Of a stretch of DNA of 64,000 nt, positions 53,375-61,692 are shown one piece after another. The notes beneath the pieces were generated by a model. The model saw only the letters and a list, made by a program, of their open reading frames with translations. It searched no databases and had not been told where the DNA came from. Position 1 is the first letter of the stretch, and every line of letters begins with the position of its first letter. Origin of the DNA: ZC4RG29 sp035304385 (lineage in GTDB: Bacteria; Bacteroidota; Bacteroidia; Cytophagales; Cyclobacteriaceae); NCBI GenBank assembly GCA_035304385.1, contig DATGQD010000041.1:62001-126000 (forward strand), read 5' to 3'. The translations under genes and the position numbers were made by a program.

Positions 53375-54688
53375 TTAGTGCTTTCCTGCTTCATTCGCCC
53401 AGTTAAAGCGGTCGGAAGGCGGAAATTTCCAGGGGGCAAAATTGTTTTCAATATTCTGGAACATGGCGTTCCAGGCTGGTGGCGCCCCCGATTCCTCCAT
53501 GGCTATGTAGCGCCTGATGTCCAGGATGATTTCAAGCGGACTGATCATCACAGGGCATGCCTCGACGCACGCCTGGCATGCCGTGCAGGCGTTGATCTCT
53601 TCGCGCGTGATGTAGTCACCGAACAAAGACTTCCCGTCGTCAAGACCGGGACCGCCTTTGGCCAGGCTTTTCGCCACATCCTCCATACGGTCGCGCGTGT
53701 CCATCATAATCTTCCGCGGCGAAAGCGCTTTGCCCGTGATATTTGCCGGGCACTCGTCGGTGCATCGGCCGCACTCGGTACAGGCATACGCACTCAGAAG
53801 GCTGATCCGGGAAAGGTCGTTGACATCCCTGGCGCCGAAGCGTGCCGGCGCGCCGGTCGACGGCGCGTCCCCAAGTCCGAGCATGGCCCGCACTTCCTGC
53901 GTAACAACCTCCATGTTTTTCATTTCCCCGCGGGGTCGGAGGGGAGCGAAATACGTATTCGGGAAAGCGAGGACGATGTGAAGGTGTTTCGAATAGGTGA
54001 TGTAAATGGCGAATCCAAGAATACCCACAATATGAAACCACCAGGCAATACGTTCCGTAACCACAAGCGACGCGGTGGTCAGGTCTGCGAACGCCGGCAT
54101 GATCAGGCCGCTAAAAAACAAGGCGCCTGAATCGGGATATTGTTCCGGGGCGCGGACCTGCAACCATTGGTCGGCTGCGTTCATCGTCAGGATGGCCGCC
54201 ATCAACAGGATTTCCGCGGTGAGGATAAGATTGGCGTCAAGTCGCGGCCACGCGGTCATTTCGGCCGACCAGAAGCGGCGAACCTTCGCCACATTGCGTC
54301 GCAGCAGGAAGATCACACAAGACACCAACACCGCAACCGCGAGAAATTCGAAGATATTCATCAGAACCGGATACAAACCACCCAGATAGGGCGCGAATAT
54401 CCGATGTGTTCCGGCAATGCCATCGACGACAAACTCCAGGATTTCTATGTTGATTACCAGAAAGCCGACGTATACAAACAGGTGCAACAGGGCAGGCCAC
54501 GGTCTTTTGAACATCTTCTTCTGACCGAATGCGACGAGAAGCATATTGCGCGCGCGCTCGGCAGGACGGTCGCCTGACAATTCGCCCTGCCCCATTCGGA
54601 TGTTCCGCGCAATGCTCCGCGCCCGTCGTGCGACTACGTAAATGGTTACGGCCAGGACAACGACAAACACGATCTGCTGGACAGCCAT
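53375..54688 (-). CDS. Membrane-anchored 4Fe-4S ferredoxin-type protein (HdrC-like)
   Basis: Protein of 437 aa: five to six membrane helices in residues 1-240 with several His (LLHLFVY, WFHIVGI, SKHLHIV) that could bind heme b, then a cytoplasmic domain with two ferredoxin motifs, CTECGRCTDECP near 310 and CTACQACVEACP near 372. It likely passes electrons between quinones and the CCG partner encoded next. Similar fusions occur in DsrM/HdrDE-like membrane complexes. The physiological substrate is not evident. Confidence 0.88.
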   Translation of the reverse strand: MAVQQIVFVVVLAVTIYVVARRARSIARNIRMGQGELSGDRPAERARNMLLVAFGQKKMFKRPWPALLHLFVYVGFLVINIEILEFVVDGIAGTHRIFAPYLGGLYPVLMNIFEFLAVAVLVSCVIFLLRRNVAKVRRFWSAEMTAWPRLDANLILTAEILLMAAILTMNAADQWLQVRAPEQYPDSGALFFSGLIMPAFADLTTASLVVTERIAWWFHIVGILGFAIYITYSKHLHIVLAFPNTYFAPLRPRGEMKNMEVVTQEVRAMLGLGDAPSTGAPARFGARDVNDLSRISLLSAYACTECGRCTDECPANITGKALSPRKIMMDTRDRMEDVAKSLAKGGPGLDDGKSLFGDYITREEINACTACQACVEACPVMISPLEIILDIRRYIAMEESGAPPAWNAMFQNIENNFAPWKFPPSDRFNWANEAGKH

Positions 54689-54706
54689 TGGGCTAACAAG
54701 TTAAAT

Positions 54707-54737
54707 TTTGCGCGAAATATAAAATTATATACTTTTG
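54707..54737 (+). promoter_or_regulatory. tRNA-Phe promoter
   Basis: TTTG at 54707-54710, 19-base spacer, TACTTTTG at 54730-54737: both boxes match the Bacteroidota consensus. The mature tRNA starts 29 bases downstream. Confidence 0.6.
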
Positions 54738-54766
54738 GCCCCTATTCGCGCGGCTGGCGCCGTTCT

Positions 54767-54839
54767 GGTGATGTAGCTCAGTTGGTAGAGCAAAGGACTG
54801 AAAATCCTTGTGTCGGCGGTTCGATTCCGTCCATCACCA
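54767..54839 (+). tRNA. tRNA-Phe (GAA)
   Basis: Complete cloverleaf of 73 bases: acceptor GGTGATG/CATCACC with discriminator A, D arm with AGCTCAGTTGGTAGAGC, anticodon stem AAGGA/TCCTT around loop CTGAAAA giving anticodon GAA, and T arm GGCGG-TTCGATT-CCGTC with one G-U pair. The 3' CCA is not encoded. Single tRNA in the window, between the iron-sulfur operon (minus) and the histidine kinase. Confidence 0.96.
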
Positions 54840-54848
54840 CACCCTTCT

Positions 54849-54894
54849 GGTTTCGCGGTTCCGCGGACCGTTTCCCGCCTTTCGGTATTTTTTT
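54849..54894 (+). terminator. Probable tRNA-Phe terminator
   Basis: A hairpin (CGCGG/CCGCG flanked by GGT/ACC, 54849-54869) lies ten bases after the tRNA; a run of seven T follows only at 54888-54894. The distance between stem and T-run makes this a moderate call. Confidence 0.4.
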
Positions 54895-54986
54895 CCCAAC
54901 GAGTTCTTCTTAAAGTCCAATTTTACCTTATTTAGTTAAAACTATCATTTTCTTTGTATTAGTTTTTTCGGCTTTAGTCTTCCTTA

Positions 54987-56378
54987 ATGCATTTCAGACA
55001 GTTATTCGGACTCGCCGCCGATCCAGCTGCCGCTTATGTAGCCCAGGCAACGCTTGGGCTGGTGATGTTTTTCATCTTCCGGCACTTTAGTCTTGTGTAC
55101 GGCCGTCGCTTTCTTCGCACCTGGTCGCGCAGCTGGCTGGCGTTCTCTATTTACATGATCAGCACGGTGATCCTCATGATCAACCTTGAAGATGAAAACT
55201 ACCCGCCGCCTGGCTGGATCCCGCTTAACATCGTCGCGCAGGTAGGCTCGTTCCTCCACATCGTCTATATTCTTATCGGCTCCTACCAGCTCGTGCGATC
55301 ACGTCCCGTGAACAGGAGAATATATCAAGCCATTATTATCGGCGTTGTCATTCTGGGGATCGCAACAGTGTTTGCGTTCGGACAAAGTCCCGAAGGCGGT
55401 TACGAGCGTTATCTCTTACGTATCGGGTCGCGCTCATTGATATCCGGGATCGGGTTCCTGCTGGCAGGCATCGTCGTATGGAGGAATCCCAAGTTCACCC
55501 GTGGTGTGGGGCACAAGCTTTTGACGGTTTCGTTTGTCGCGTACAGCGGGTATCAGTTCTTCTACATTTTGATGATCGTCTTCGATACCGGCTCTGAACA
55601 GGCGATGCTGCCCGGGTCGCGCGGACTTATCAATCTCATGATGATTGCGATCATGAGCATGAGCATGGTTATGTGGTTGCTTGAAGATGAACGGGAAAAA
55701 CTCAGACAGGTGAACAAGGATCTCGACAGCTTCCTGCACAGCACATCGCACGACCTGCGGGCGCCCATCACTTCCATTCTTGGGCTCACCTACCTCGGCA
55801 AGGTAGAACTCACAGAAGAGAAGGGACGAAATTACATGGAACTGATCGAGCAACGCGCGCAAAAGCTGAACATGATCCTCACCGATGTCCTCCGTCTGTC
55901 AAAGACGAAGAAGCTCGGGATAAAATTGCAAACCATCCGCTTCAGCGACCTGGTGAACGACGTCGTTTCCGACATTGAATTTCTGAAAGGAACTTCCCGC
56001 ATCAGACTTGATTACGAGAAGAACTCCGATAGCAGCTTCTATTCAGATCCCGCACAGATCTCGATCATACTGTCCAACCTGATCACCAACGCGGTTAAGT
56101 ATCACCGTCTAAACCAGGATGATCCGTATATCCGTATTGCATTCAAAAGGATTAGCGACACCGTCATCTTTTCCGTCGAAGACAACGGACAGGGTATCCC
56201 TGCTCACAGTGTCAACAAGGTCTTCGAAATGTTCTTTCGCGCTTCGCAGGAAACAGACGGCACCGGATTGGGATTGTATATCGTAAAGGAGGCACTCGCG
56301 AAGGTGAAAGGCAAAATCGAAGTCGAGTCGGAGTTTGGAAAAGGCACGATCTTTACCGTGACACTGGAGAACGCCTGA
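54987..56378 (+). CDS. Membrane sensor histidine kinase
   Basis: Sensor kinase of 463 aa: about seven hydrophobic helices in residues 10-232, a short coiled linker (EDEREKLRQVNKDLDSF), HisKA dimerisation domain with phospho-acceptor His ~255 in HSTSHDLRAP, and HATPase_c with the N box SNLITNAVKYH, G1 VEDNGQGIP and G2 TGLGLYIVKEAL. All catalytic boxes are intact. The membrane sensor has no recognisable extracellular domain; a hydrophobic or membrane signal is possible. No response regulator gene is adjacent (orphan). Confidence 0.9.
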   Translation: MHFRQLFGLAADPAAAYVAQATLGLVMFFIFRHFSLVYGRRFLRTWSRSWLAFSIYMISTVILMINLEDENYPPPGWIPLNIVAQVGSFLHIVYILIGSYQLVRSRPVNRRIYQAIIIGVVILGIATVFAFGQSPEGGYERYLLRIGSRSLISGIGFLLAGIVVWRNPKFTRGVGHKLLTVSFVAYSGYQFFYILMIVFDTGSEQAMLPGSRGLINLMMIAIMSMSMVMWLLEDEREKLRQVNKDLDSFLHSTSHDLRAPITSILGLTYLGKVELTEEKGRNYMELIEQRAQKLNMILTDVLRLSKTKKLGIKLQTIRFSDLVNDVVSDIEFLKGTSRIRLDYEKNSDSSFYSDPAQISIILSNLITNAVKYHRLNQDDPYIRIAFKRISDTVIFSVEDNGQGIPAHSVNKVFEMFFRASQETDGTGLGLYIVKEALAKVKGKIEVESEFGKGTIFTVTLENA

Positions 56379-57320
56379 TCACTTGTAGTGTTTCAGGCGG
56401 ACGATCTCCTGGGGCGTGAGGTGGCGCCAGGTGCCGCGGGGAAGGTCACGTTTATCGAGACCGGCGTACACGGTTCGGTCGAGCTTGCGTACTTCGTAAC
56501 CCAACGCTTCAAAGATACGGCGGACAACCCTGTTCCACCCGATGTGAAGTTCAAGCCCGATTGTTTTCTTATCGTCAGAAACAACAGCAGCGTCGTCTGG
56601 TACCGCACGGCCCTCTTCCAACTGAACGCCTTTGACCAGGCGGTCGAAATCCGCCGCGGTGATCGGCCTGTCCAGCTCTACCTTGTAAATTTTCTTCACG
56701 TTATGCGAGGGGTGCGACAACTTTTCTGCCAGCGCGCCATCATTGGTGAGCAGTAGCAAGCCCGTGGTGTTACGGTCGAGCCTTCCCACGGGATAGATGC
56801 GTTCGCGGATAGTATTGCCCAGCAGCGACATGATTGTATTTCGCTCGCGGGGATCCTTTGTTGTGGTAAGGTATCCCTTTGGTTTGTTCATCAGGATGTA
56901 CACCGGTTTCTCGGCGGTGAGCAACTTTCCTTCGTAACGCACCTGATCGCCAGGGTTAACTTTGTAACCGAGTTCCGTTATGACCTTGCCGTTAACCGTG
57001 ATCACACCCATTGTAATCAGGGTATCGGCTTCCCGGCGCGAGCATACGCCGCTATTGGCAATATATCGGTTGAGCCGTACGGGGCCGTCCTGCGCAAGTG
57101 TCTCAGGTACCCTCGATAGCGCCTTCTTTCCACTTGGCTTGCGGCCGCCCTTTGTGCGAGGGGGAGCCTTGGGCGACGTTGATTTTGAAGATCCGATTTT
57201 AGATTGTGGTGCAGCGCGTTTTGATTTGCTGACGTCTTTGCGCGGCGTGCGTGAAATTTTTTCGGAAGTCCTGCCCTTACGTGGAGCGGAGGAACTTCTA
57301 CCCTTCTTGCGTATCGGCAT
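56379..57320 (-). CDS. rluB: Large-subunit pseudouridine synthase, RluB/RsuA family
   Basis: Makes a pseudouridine in 23S rRNA (RluB modifies position 2605 in E. coli). The first ~75 residues are a Lys/Ser/Pro-rich basic tail, then an S4 domain (VRLNRYIANSGVCSRREAD) and the catalytic domain with Asp in GRLDRNTTGLLLLTND. The C-terminus RIFEALGYEVRKLDR is typical. It overlaps scpB by 23 bases, and its stop abuts that of the histidine kinase. Confidence 0.92.
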   Translation of the reverse strand: MPIRKKGRSSSAPRKGRTSEKISRTPRKDVSKSKRAAPQSKIGSSKSTSPKAPPRTKGGRKPSGKKALSRVPETLAQDGPVRLNRYIANSGVCSRREADTLITMGVITVNGKVITELGYKVNPGDQVRYEGKLLTAEKPVYILMNKPKGYLTTTKDPRERNTIMSLLGNTIRERIYPVGRLDRNTTGLLLLTNDGALAEKLSHPSHNVKKIYKVELDRPITAADFDRLVKGVQLEEGRAVPDDAAVVSDDKKTIGLELHIGWNRVVRRIFEALGYEVRKLDRTVYAGLDKRDLPRGTWRHLTPQEIVRLKHYK

Positions 57321-57885
57321 CCTTAAGATCCAAGTTCTCGCCGATGGTATTCACTTCGTGTGCGAAGTCCTTCGGAGTCGGTAATTCACTGAGGTCGTTG
57401 ATCCCGAAATACTCCATGAATTTTTGCGAGGTGCCGTAAAGCATGGGGCGTCCGATGGTGTCGGCCTTGCCTTTGATCTCAACCAATCCCTTGTCGAGCA
57501 ACTTCTGCACGGCATAGTCGCAGTTCACGCCGCGTATGCTTTCGATTTCCGATTTCGAGATCGGTTGCTTATACGCGATTATCGACAAGGTTTCCATGGC
57601 AGATGTTGACAGCCGTTTTTTCGACTGCTGTTTCAACATGATACCAATGCTCGCCTGGTACGCCGGCTTGGTAAGGAACTGATATCCTCCGGAAGACTTG
57701 AAGAGTTGGAAGGAGTATTCTTCCTGTGCATACTTTTCCTCCAGGCGCTGAATCGCCCCGGTTACATCCTCCTCGGGGACTTCGGTGCCGAACATTTCTG
57801 ACAAACAGGCAACCAGTTCACCGATGCGAATGGGTGTCGGCGAACAAAAGATGAGCGCCTCGATATGGTTTTGAAGGAAGTCCAA
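57298..57885 (-). CDS. scpB: Segregation and condensation protein B
   Basis: ScpB pairs with ScpA and SMC in chromosome condensation. Two winged-helix domains are seen: residues 1-85 (IEALIFCSPTPIRIGELVACL) and 90-165 (LSTSAMETLSIIAYKQPISKSEIESIRGVNCD, the family signature). Length of 195 aa is normal. It overlaps rluB by 23 bases; scpB-rluB order is a widespread arrangement. scpA is not in the window. Confidence 0.94.
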   Translation of the reverse strand: MDFLQNHIEALIFCSPTPIRIGELVACLSEMFGTEVPEEDVTGAIQRLEEKYAQEEYSFQLFKSSGGYQFLTKPAYQASIGIMLKQQSKKRLSTSAMETLSIIAYKQPISKSEIESIRGVNCDYAVQKLLDKGLVEIKGKADTIGRPMLYGTSQKFMEYFGINDLSELPTPKDFAHEVNTIGENLDLKDADTQEG

Positions 57886-57891
57886 GGCCTC

Positions 57892-58779
57892 TTAATCCTG
57901 CTTCATCATTTTTGCTTCAATGGACTGCGTCGTATGCGGTACAGCGATGAGACGCTCCTTTGAAATCAGCTTACCTGTCACCGAGCATATGCCGTATGTT
58001 CCGTTCTTGATGCGGATCAAAGCGTTCTCAAGATTGGTGATATACTTCTGCTGACGCGCAGCAAGCTGGCTGAGGTTTTCCTTCTCGGCGGTTTCGGCGC
58101 CGTCTTCCAGTACCTTCGTATTTCCTCCCGACGTGGCGTCGGTGCCTTCGTCGTTGGTTCGGTTTAACGTATCCTTAAGGATCTTGTATTCCTCGCGGGC
58201 CTTCTCCAGTTTTTCAAGGATGAGTTTTTCAAACTCACGCAACTCCTCTTCCGAATAGCGGGTGCGTGTGTCATCCGTCGTAGTGCGTGCAGGCTTATGG
58301 GCAATCGGCCGTTGATTGGGAATCTGAAACATGTGCTGTGCAACAGGAGGTAACGGCTTTGACTCCGTAGCAGCTGGCTGCTCCTTTTGCGGTGCCTCAA
58401 TGCGCACTTTTTCGGGCTGCGTGCCCTTCGGTTCTATCTTTTTCACCTGGGGTTTCACTTTCGTCTTCGATGCGGTCTTAGAAACCGTCTTTACCGTCTT
58501 TGTAGTTTTCGATGTAGTTTTCGATACGGGCGCCTCGGCTGCCTTCGTAGCCTTTACACTTTTCTTCTTTGCCACCTTCACACTTTTCTTTTGATTGGTC
58601 ACTGCTTTCTTCACCGGCTTTTTCCTGGCGGCCTTCTTGGCCGTCGCCTTGCGCGTGCTGGCCTTCTTTGCCGCTTTGACAGCCTTGCCCTTCTTCGCCT
58701 TCGCCGCAGTCTTTGTTTTCGACTTAGCTGCCGTTTTCTTCTTTGCTACCTTAGCGGGAGTTTTTTTCTTCTTGGCCAT
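57892..58779 (-). CDS. TraR/DksA-like protein with histone-H1-like basic tail
   Basis: Protein of 295 aa in two parts. Residues 1-~150 are Lys/Ala/Thr-rich with AKK, VKK and KAT repeats, like histone H1 C-terminal tails or AlgP. Residues ~170-295 have the DksA coiled coil (EEELREFEKLILEKLEKAREEY) and a zinc-finger-like end in which most zinc Cys are gone: CSVT replaces CxxC and VPHTTQSIEAK lacks the second pair. It may bind RNA polymerase or nucleic acid. It has a consensus promoter and precedes scpB by 6 bases. Confidence 0.85.
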   Translation of the reverse strand: MAKKKKTPAKVAKKKTAAKSKTKTAAKAKKGKAVKAAKKASTRKATAKKAARKKPVKKAVTNQKKSVKVAKKKSVKATKAAEAPVSKTTSKTTKTVKTVSKTASKTKVKPQVKKIEPKGTQPEKVRIEAPQKEQPAATESKPLPPVAQHMFQIPNQRPIAHKPARTTTDDTRTRYSEEELREFEKLILEKLEKAREEYKILKDTLNRTNDEGTDATSGGNTKVLEDGAETAEKENLSQLAARQQKYITNLENALIRIKNGTYGICSVTGKLISKERLIAVPHTTQSIEAKMMKQD

Positions 58780-58810
58780 GTCCCGTAATTCTGGTTTGAT
58801 AAAAGATGCG

Positions 58811-58839
58811 CAAAATTACGCCGCGGTGACTAAAACAAA
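58811..58839 (-). promoter_or_regulatory. Promoter of the DksA-like gene
   Basis: Minus strand: TTTG (58839-58836), spacer of exactly 17 bases, TAATTTTG (58818-58811). Perfect boxes and spacing; leader of about 25-30 bases before the ATG at 58779. Confidence 0.7.
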
Positions 58840-58902
58840 AAATATTGCCTCCATTATTCCTGGAAGCGCTGTTTCCCGTCGTTGTGGCCGACAATCGCTC
58901 GT

Positions 58903-60627
58903 TCAAAACTCTCCCGCAACGATGATCCGTTCACGGAATGTGCGTACATCGCCGTCCGGTGAAAACACTTCAAACCAAAGCCAATAGTATCCCACCCTGG
59001 CGCGCGAGCCATCGTTACGGTCGCCATCCCAGCGGTAAAATCCTTCTGTTCCCAGAAGATCATTATTGGCAATTGAACGAATGGACCGCCCTTGCTGGTC
59101 CAGTATCCTGGCGTTGGCCACATACCCGGCTCGTTCAAAGTTGTAACGGATAATTGTGAAATTCGGTTTCCCATACACCGGCCTGAACGCTGGCGGATCA
59201 ACAAATACCGCATTTGGCCTAATCCCCGGCGGAGCCGCATGAACCGAATTCAAGCGCCCTGGCGTCGCCCCGCCGGCATGCGACGAAGCGGAGTGCCAGT
59301 TCTCTGCATCGTCACTTGCGGCGTCCGGAGAAAGCCGCTCGAGTGATACGCCGTCTTCCGTCGTAACAAACACAGAATGCATTGCCCGGTTGTATATCAT
59401 GGCGTCGATCACGTTTTGGGATGAGTCTACCAGTGCCACCGATCCGTTGTCGTCGGGCAGCGTGATCAGCCGGGTCTCCAACAGCGTTTCCGGTGCCGTG
59501 TGCGGATAGTGATCCGTCAAAATCCCGACATCCGGTGTGAGCACCACATAGCCCCCGGGAGGGAAAAGCCAGTCCTTTTCGGTGATCGTCCGCAAGTCCT
59601 TTGGAATTCCTTCCGAATAACCGGCCGTGCTCCAGTTCCGCAGGTTGATAAACTTGTTCGAACGGTTATAGAGTTCGAGAAAGTCAACGCCACCGGATTT
59701 CGGATTGAACAGTATCTCGTTGATCACAACGTCAAGGCTGTCGGCCGGCTCCGGCACAGCAAATGACGCGGGCTCTCCCGATGCCAGATTGTGATTACAG
59801 TCCCTGACGTTTTTCACATGTACGGCGTACATCGTTCCTGGCCGCAACGCATCGGAAAGGGTTACGTGCAGCGACCTAAGGGCTTTTCCTACCACCACAG
59901 CCAGCGCATTCACAGGCGGTTCGATAACCACATTTCCAGGTGGCACGCTTTCCGCCACGAGCTTCTCGTTGTACTCGATCCGGACGCTGTTGGGCCCCGT
60001 AACCGTAACGGCCACGATGTGAGGGCCGGTATTGTCCGGTTTTGTCGCGTAAACTGAATTCTGTTTACCTGGCGTTCCGCCTTCGGCAGCCTCCGACTGA
60101 GCCCAATTGTCTTCTTCCGCGCAAAGGTTGGACGGATCGATAAGTTCCAGCGTCCAGCCTCCCGCTCGCTTTGACGCGTCGCGGAACCACGTGCCCGAGT
60201 AACGTACCGAGTCGATCGTCAAACCGGATGGCGCGTGAAGCACAATGGCGTCACCCGAGTTATTGAGTGTCGGCATGCCCGGCACAGGAATAACCCGAAC
60301 GTTATCGAACAAAGTAGTGTTATGCGACGACGTGAGTACCGCATATTCCTGCGGAGCAATTGGAACCGGGGGAAGCGTGGCCGTTGTTGCCTCATCCGAG
60401 ATAGTCCACCCGTCGAGATAGACGGTGACTGTGCTTCGGTTGTAGATCTCTACAAACTCGGCATCCGGGAGACCCACGGAGGGAACAGGGTCCGGAAGAA
60501 TTTCAGTAAAGATTACGTCCTTAAAGGAAGCCTCGGTAGGTTGGCCAGGGTTCTCCTGAGAGAAAGCGGGGATGAAGTGGCTCGAACTAACAATAGTTAA
60601 CCCGAGAGCCCAAACAATTTTACTCAT
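58903..60627 (-). CDS. Secreted lamin-tail-domain protein
   Basis: Exported protein of 574 aa with signal peptide 1-23. Two lamin-tail (LTD) domains: about 35-150 (VIFTEILPDP, AEFVEIYNRS, LDGWTISD) and about 300-415 (VVINEILFNPKSGGVDFLELYNRS). Between them is an SbsA/Big5-like Ig domain (LVAESVPPGNVVIEP). The last ~80 residues are a FlgD-like Ig domain (GRSIRSIANNDLLGTEGFYRWDG) that may serve as a type IX secretion or surface-attachment signal, although no canonical T9SS C-terminal motif is obvious. Function unknown, probably cell-surface. Confidence 0.85.
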   Translation of the reverse strand: MSKIVWALGLTIVSSSHFIPAFSQENPGQPTEASFKDVIFTEILPDPVPSVGLPDAEFVEIYNRSTVTVYLDGWTISDEATTATLPPVPIAPQEYAVLTSSHNTTLFDNVRVIPVPGMPTLNNSGDAIVLHAPSGLTIDSVRYSGTWFRDASKRAGGWTLELIDPSNLCAEEDNWAQSEAAEGGTPGKQNSVYATKPDNTGPHIVAVTVTGPNSVRIEYNEKLVAESVPPGNVVIEPPVNALAVVVGKALRSLHVTLSDALRPGTMYAVHVKNVRDCNHNLASGEPASFAVPEPADSLDVVINEILFNPKSGGVDFLELYNRSNKFINLRNWSTAGYSEGIPKDLRTITEKDWLFPPGGYVVLTPDVGILTDHYPHTAPETLLETRLITLPDDNGSVALVDSSQNVIDAMIYNRAMHSVFVTTEDGVSLERLSPDAASDDAENWHSASSHAGGATPGRLNSVHAAPPGIRPNAVFVDPPAFRPVYGKPNFTIIRYNFERAGYVANARILDQQGRSIRSIANNDLLGTEGFYRWDGDRNDGSRARVGYYWLWFEVFSPDGDVRTFRERIIVAGEF

Positions 60628-60646
60628 AAGCGGGGGTCTTATTGTT

Positions 60647-60675
60647 TTTGGGCTCTTTCAAAAGTACTATTTTTG
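60647..60675 (+). promoter_or_regulatory. asd promoter
   Basis: TTTG (60647-60650), 17-base spacer, TATTTTTG (60668-60675). Perfect match to the Bacteroidota consensus, 24 bases before the ATG at 60700. Confidence 0.7.
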
Positions 60676-60690
60676 CAATTCTAAACACAA
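60659..60690 (-). promoter_or_regulatory. Promoter of the lamin-tail gene, back-to-back with asd
   Basis: Minus strand: TTG (60690-60688), 21-base spacer, TACTTTTG (60666-60659), 31 bases before the ATG at 60627. The -7 box lies one base from the asd -7 box. Confidence 0.5.
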
Positions 60691-60699
60691 ACACGAATC

Positions 60700-61692
60700 A
60701 TGAAACTTGCGGTTGTTGGAGCCACCGGGCTCGTCGGGCAGGAGATCCTGCGCGTAATGGAAGAAAGAAATTTCCCGTTCACTGAACTGATTTTGGTTGC
60801 CTCTGCCAAATCGGTTGGTCGCACCGTGAAGTATAAAGGTTCTGATTACACCATCATCGGGATGGAGGAAGCGGTGAAAAAGGCGCCTGATATCGCCATC
60901 TTCTCCGCTGGTGGGGGCACATCCCAGGAATGGGCACCCAGGTTTGCCGAAGTCGGCACCATTGTAATCGATAATTCTTCAGCCTGGCGCATGGATCCGG
61001 ATAAAAAACTTGTCGTGCCCGAAATTAACGGTCACGTTATTGGTATCGACGATCGGATCATTGCCAACCCCAACTGCTCCACCATACAGATGGTGCTTGC
61101 ACTGGCGCCGCTGCATGTCGCCTACAAGATCAAGCGGATTGTTGTATCCACATACCAGTCCGTTACCGGAACAGGCAAAGACGCAGTCCAGCAGTTGATG
61201 GACGAAAGGGCCGGCGTTGAAGGCGCCCGGGTCTATCCTCACCCCATCGACATGAATGCCCTCCCTCATATCGACGTATTCCTCGACAACGGCTACACGA
61301 AGGAGGAAATGAAGATGGTAAACGAAACAAGGAAGATTCTCGGAGACGATAGTATAGGCGTTACCTCAACGACCGTACGCGTTCCGACCATCGGCGGCCA
61401 TTCTGAGGCGGTGAATGTCGAATTCCACAAGGACTTCGATCTCGAAGAAGTACGCCGATTGCTCGCCGCCACGCCGGGTGTGGTTATCCAGGACGATCCT
61501 TCAAATAACGTATACCCTATGCCCATCCACGCGAAGGGCAAGGATGAGGTCTTCGTGGGAAGGCTGCGTCGTGACGAATCGCAACCCAACACGCTGAACA
61601 TGTGGATCGTTTCCGACAACCTGAGAAAGGGTGCGGCCACGAACACGGTTCAGATCGCCGAGTTCATGCTCCAAAAAAGTCTTGTCTATTAG
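60700..61692 (+). CDS. asd: Aspartate-semialdehyde dehydrogenase
   Basis: Reduces aspartyl phosphate to aspartate semialdehyde, the branch point to lysine/diaminopimelate, threonine and methionine. NADP motif VVGATGLVGQEIL near the N-terminus, catalytic Cys126 in IANPNCSTIQ, and the catalytic His in the TIGGHSEAVNVEF region. Length of 330 aa is usual. The downstream methyltransferase overlaps its 3' end, so they share an mRNA. Confidence 0.96.
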   Translation: MKLAVVGATGLVGQEILRVMEERNFPFTELILVASAKSVGRTVKYKGSDYTIIGMEEAVKKAPDIAIFSAGGGTSQEWAPRFAEVGTIVIDNSSAWRMDPDKKLVVPEINGHVIGIDDRIIANPNCSTIQMVLALAPLHVAYKIKRIVVSTYQSVTGTGKDAVQQLMDERAGVEGARVYPHPIDMNALPHIDVFLDNGYTKEEMKMVNETRKILGDDSIGVTSTTVRVPTIGGHSEAVNVEFHKDFDLEEVRRLLAATPGVVIQDDPSNNVYPMPIHAKGKDEVFVGRLRRDESQPNTLNMWIVSDNLRKGAATNTVQIAEFMLQKSLVY

